This document shows, piece by piece, positions 62,304-64,000 of a stretch of 64,000 bases of DNA. This DNA is from CAVQJU01 sp963754955. GTDB taxonomy: Bacteria; Acidobacteriota; Vicinamibacteria; Vicinamibacterales; CAVVIG01. Under the pieces are notes generated by a model that did not search any database, had not been told where the DNA came from, and worked only from the letters and a program-made list of their open reading frames with translations. Each line of letters starts with the position of its first letter. The first letter of the stretch is position 1. Where the stretch lies: assembly GCA_963754955.1 (NCBI GenBank), contig CAVWHY010000007.1, positions 1 through 64,000 on the forward strand, in the 5' to 3' direction. The translations under genes were made by a program, and so were the position numbers.

Positions 62304-64000
62304 ATGAAAACACTTGTTTTCGTTGCGACTGTCGCCGCCGTCGTCGGGCTGTCGGCGCAGGGTGAACCCCCGCGGCCGGCGCGAACCGTTTCGGATTTCT
62401 TCCGCGACTTCACCGCCGAGTGGATGCGGGCGAATCCGAACCAGGCCGCGGCAACGCGATATTTCACCGGCGCCGAGCAGGATCGATTCGAGGAGCAGCT
62501 CACGCCGAACACGCCGGCGTCGCGGCACGAGCGTCGTCGTGCTCGCGCAGAAGGGCCTGACCGAGCTGGCGACGTTCGACCCCGCGCGCATGAGCGTCAC
62601 CGAACGCGTGTCGGCTGAGCTGATGCAGTGGCAGCTGAACCTCGCTCGTCGAGGCGGAAAAGTATCGGGACTACCAGTTTCCGCTCGAGCAGTTCGGCGG
62701 AGCCAACGTCAACCTGCCGGACATTCCTCACCGTGAACCACCCGCTCGTCACCGAGAAGGACGCGGAGCACTACGTCGCGCGGCTCGGCCAGGTCAGCGC
62801 GCGCATGGACGAAGCGATTGCGGAGGCGCGCGCGCCTGGCGGCGAAGAACATGGTCCCGCCGCGTTTCATCCTGCGCGCGACGATCGTGCAGATGCGCCA
62901 GTTCATCGCGACGCCGCCGGCGAAGAACCCGTTCGTGACGGCGTTCGCCGATCGCATGGCCGCGGCGAAAACCGCGTCCGGATGCCCGGCGGGAGGAACT
63001 GCGCGCGCAGGCCGAGAAGATCGTCGCGGCCCAGGTGTATCCGGCGTGGAAGCGGGGGATCGCGCTGCTCGAACCGCTCGTCGGCCGCGCAAACGACGAT
63101 GCCGGCCTGTGGCGGTTCAAGGGCGGCGACGACGCGTACACGTTCGCCCTGCGACGGTTTACGACGACGAACCTCACCGCGGAAGAGATCCATCAGATCG
63201 GGCTCAAGCGGGTCGCCGAGATCGAGCAGGAGATGGACGTGCATCCTGAAGAAGCTCGGCCGGACGCAAGGCACGCTCCAGGAGCGGGTCGAAGGCGCTC
63301 GAGAAGAGCCAGGCGTATCCGCTCACCGAAGACGGACGCGGGCCATCATGGCGGACGTCGAGCAGATTCTCCGCGACGCGCGAGCGGCGCGCCGCGCTGC
63401 AGTTCGATATCAGGCCGAAGGCGCCCATCGTCGCGCAGCCGTATCCGCGGTTCCGCGAGGCGAACGCCGCGGCCAGCTACAGCGCGCCGGCGCCGGACGG
63501 ATCGCGTCCGGGCACATTCCAGATTCCGCTGCGGCCCGAGCGCATGACGAAGTACACGCTGCGCACGCTCGTCTATCACGAGACGGTGCCCGGCCATCAT
63601 TTCCAGATCGCGCTCGAGATGGAGAACCCGGCGCTGCCGCGATTCCGCCGTCTCCGCGCGTTCGGCGGTCATTTCGGCGCTCAGTCGAGGGCTGGGGTCT
63701 CTACGCCGAGCGGCTCGCGGCCGAGTCCGGCTGGTACGAGAACGATCTCGAGGGCCAGCTCGGACAGCTCGACATGGAGCTGTTCCGCGCCCGGCGCCTC
63801 GTCGTCGACACCGGCATCCACGCCAAGCACTGGACGCGTCAGCAGGCGATCGACTACGGCATCGAAGCGAGCGAAGTCGAGCGCTACGTCGTCAACCCGG
63901 GCCAGGCGTGCTCGTACATGATGGGCGAGCTGAAGATCCTCGAGCTGCGCGACAAGGCGAAGAAGGCGCTCGGCGACAAGTTCTCCATCAAGGACTTCCA
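62304..64000 (+). pseudogene. secreted DUF885 protein with eight or more frameshifts, truncated by window end
   Basis: Signal peptide, then TVSDFFRDFTAEWMRANPNQ, VSAELMQWQLN, NMVPPRFILRATIVQMRQFI, EKIVAAQVYPAWKRGIALLE, LVYHETVPGHHFQIALEMEN (zinc HExxH-like HETVPGHH), YAERLAAESGWYENDLEGQL and ALGDKFSIKDF at the window edge. This is DUF885, a gluzincin-like peptidase family. Extra bases fall near 62530, 62650, 62727, 62832, 62985, 63244 and 63266, with others near 63320-63430 and 63650-63690. All motifs survive, favouring sequence error over decay. Confidence 0.75.

Overview
The window is bacterial chromosome with high GC and dense, mostly forward-strand genes. It most resembles a soil member of Acidobacteriota, probably class Vicinamibacteria. 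That is inference. It rests on a cysteine-rich insertion in the RNA polymerase beta subunit, on many secreted proteins typical of that phylum (DUF6152, DUF4159, DUF885, Tat-exported esterases and aldolases, YtcJ-like amidohydrolases), and on a family of short palindromes with TTCA loops. No 16S rRNA gene is present to confirm it.

Region 1 (1-14.1 kb) is the translation/transcription super-operon in classical order: tRNA-Thr(TGT), tRNA-Tyr(GTA), tRNA-Gly(TCC), tRNA-Thr(GGT), tuf, rpmG, tRNA-Trp(CCA), secE, nusG, rplK, rplA, rplJ, rplL, rpoB, rpoC. It begins at a good extended -10 promoter (190-219) and ends at a strong intrinsic terminator (14102-14132). Gene spacing is tight (ATGA and TAATG overlaps, and a tRNA that begins inside the rpmG stop codon).

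Region 2 (14.2-30 kb) holds short translationally coupled sets: cupin, DUF167, DUF4019; VOC protein and alpha/beta hydrolase; a secreted domain protein, a three-part metallo-beta-lactamase-fold protein, an MFS transporter and a membrane protein; a Tat-exported carboxylesterase, nitronate monooxygenase and a MOSC protein; then ankyrin and DUF4159 genes.

Region 3 (30-47.5 kb) contains amidohydrolases, cupin, DUF763, metallo-beta-lactamase-fold, YitT, HAD, phosphatase-like, two DinB, DUF1697, a cyclase-fold protein with a heme c motif, and two SDR proteins lacking canonical catalytic residues.

Region 4 (47.5-51.7 kb, minus strand) is a three-gene operon of transglutaminase-like protein, ABC ATPase and ABC permease.

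Region 5 (51.7-64 kb) contains VOC, redoxin, a coupled DUF6152 / Ig-like / DUF952 / class II aldolase run, a TPR-PDZ protein, an amidase, two secreted Ig-like proteins and a DUF885 protein cut by the window end.

Three cross-cutting points matter to any user. (1) The sequence carries many single-base indels, mostly +1, even in rpoB and rpoC, so broken frames should be read first as sequence errors. (2) Several intergenic regions carry different seven-base words iterated three to five times. (3) Many uncoupled genes have a TANNNT -10-like box 6-9 bases before the start codon and no Shine-Dalgarno, which predicts leaderless mRNAs. I saw no CRISPR array, transposase, integrase, phage gene or replication origin. 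No stretch over 300 bases lacks a gene apart from what is listed.
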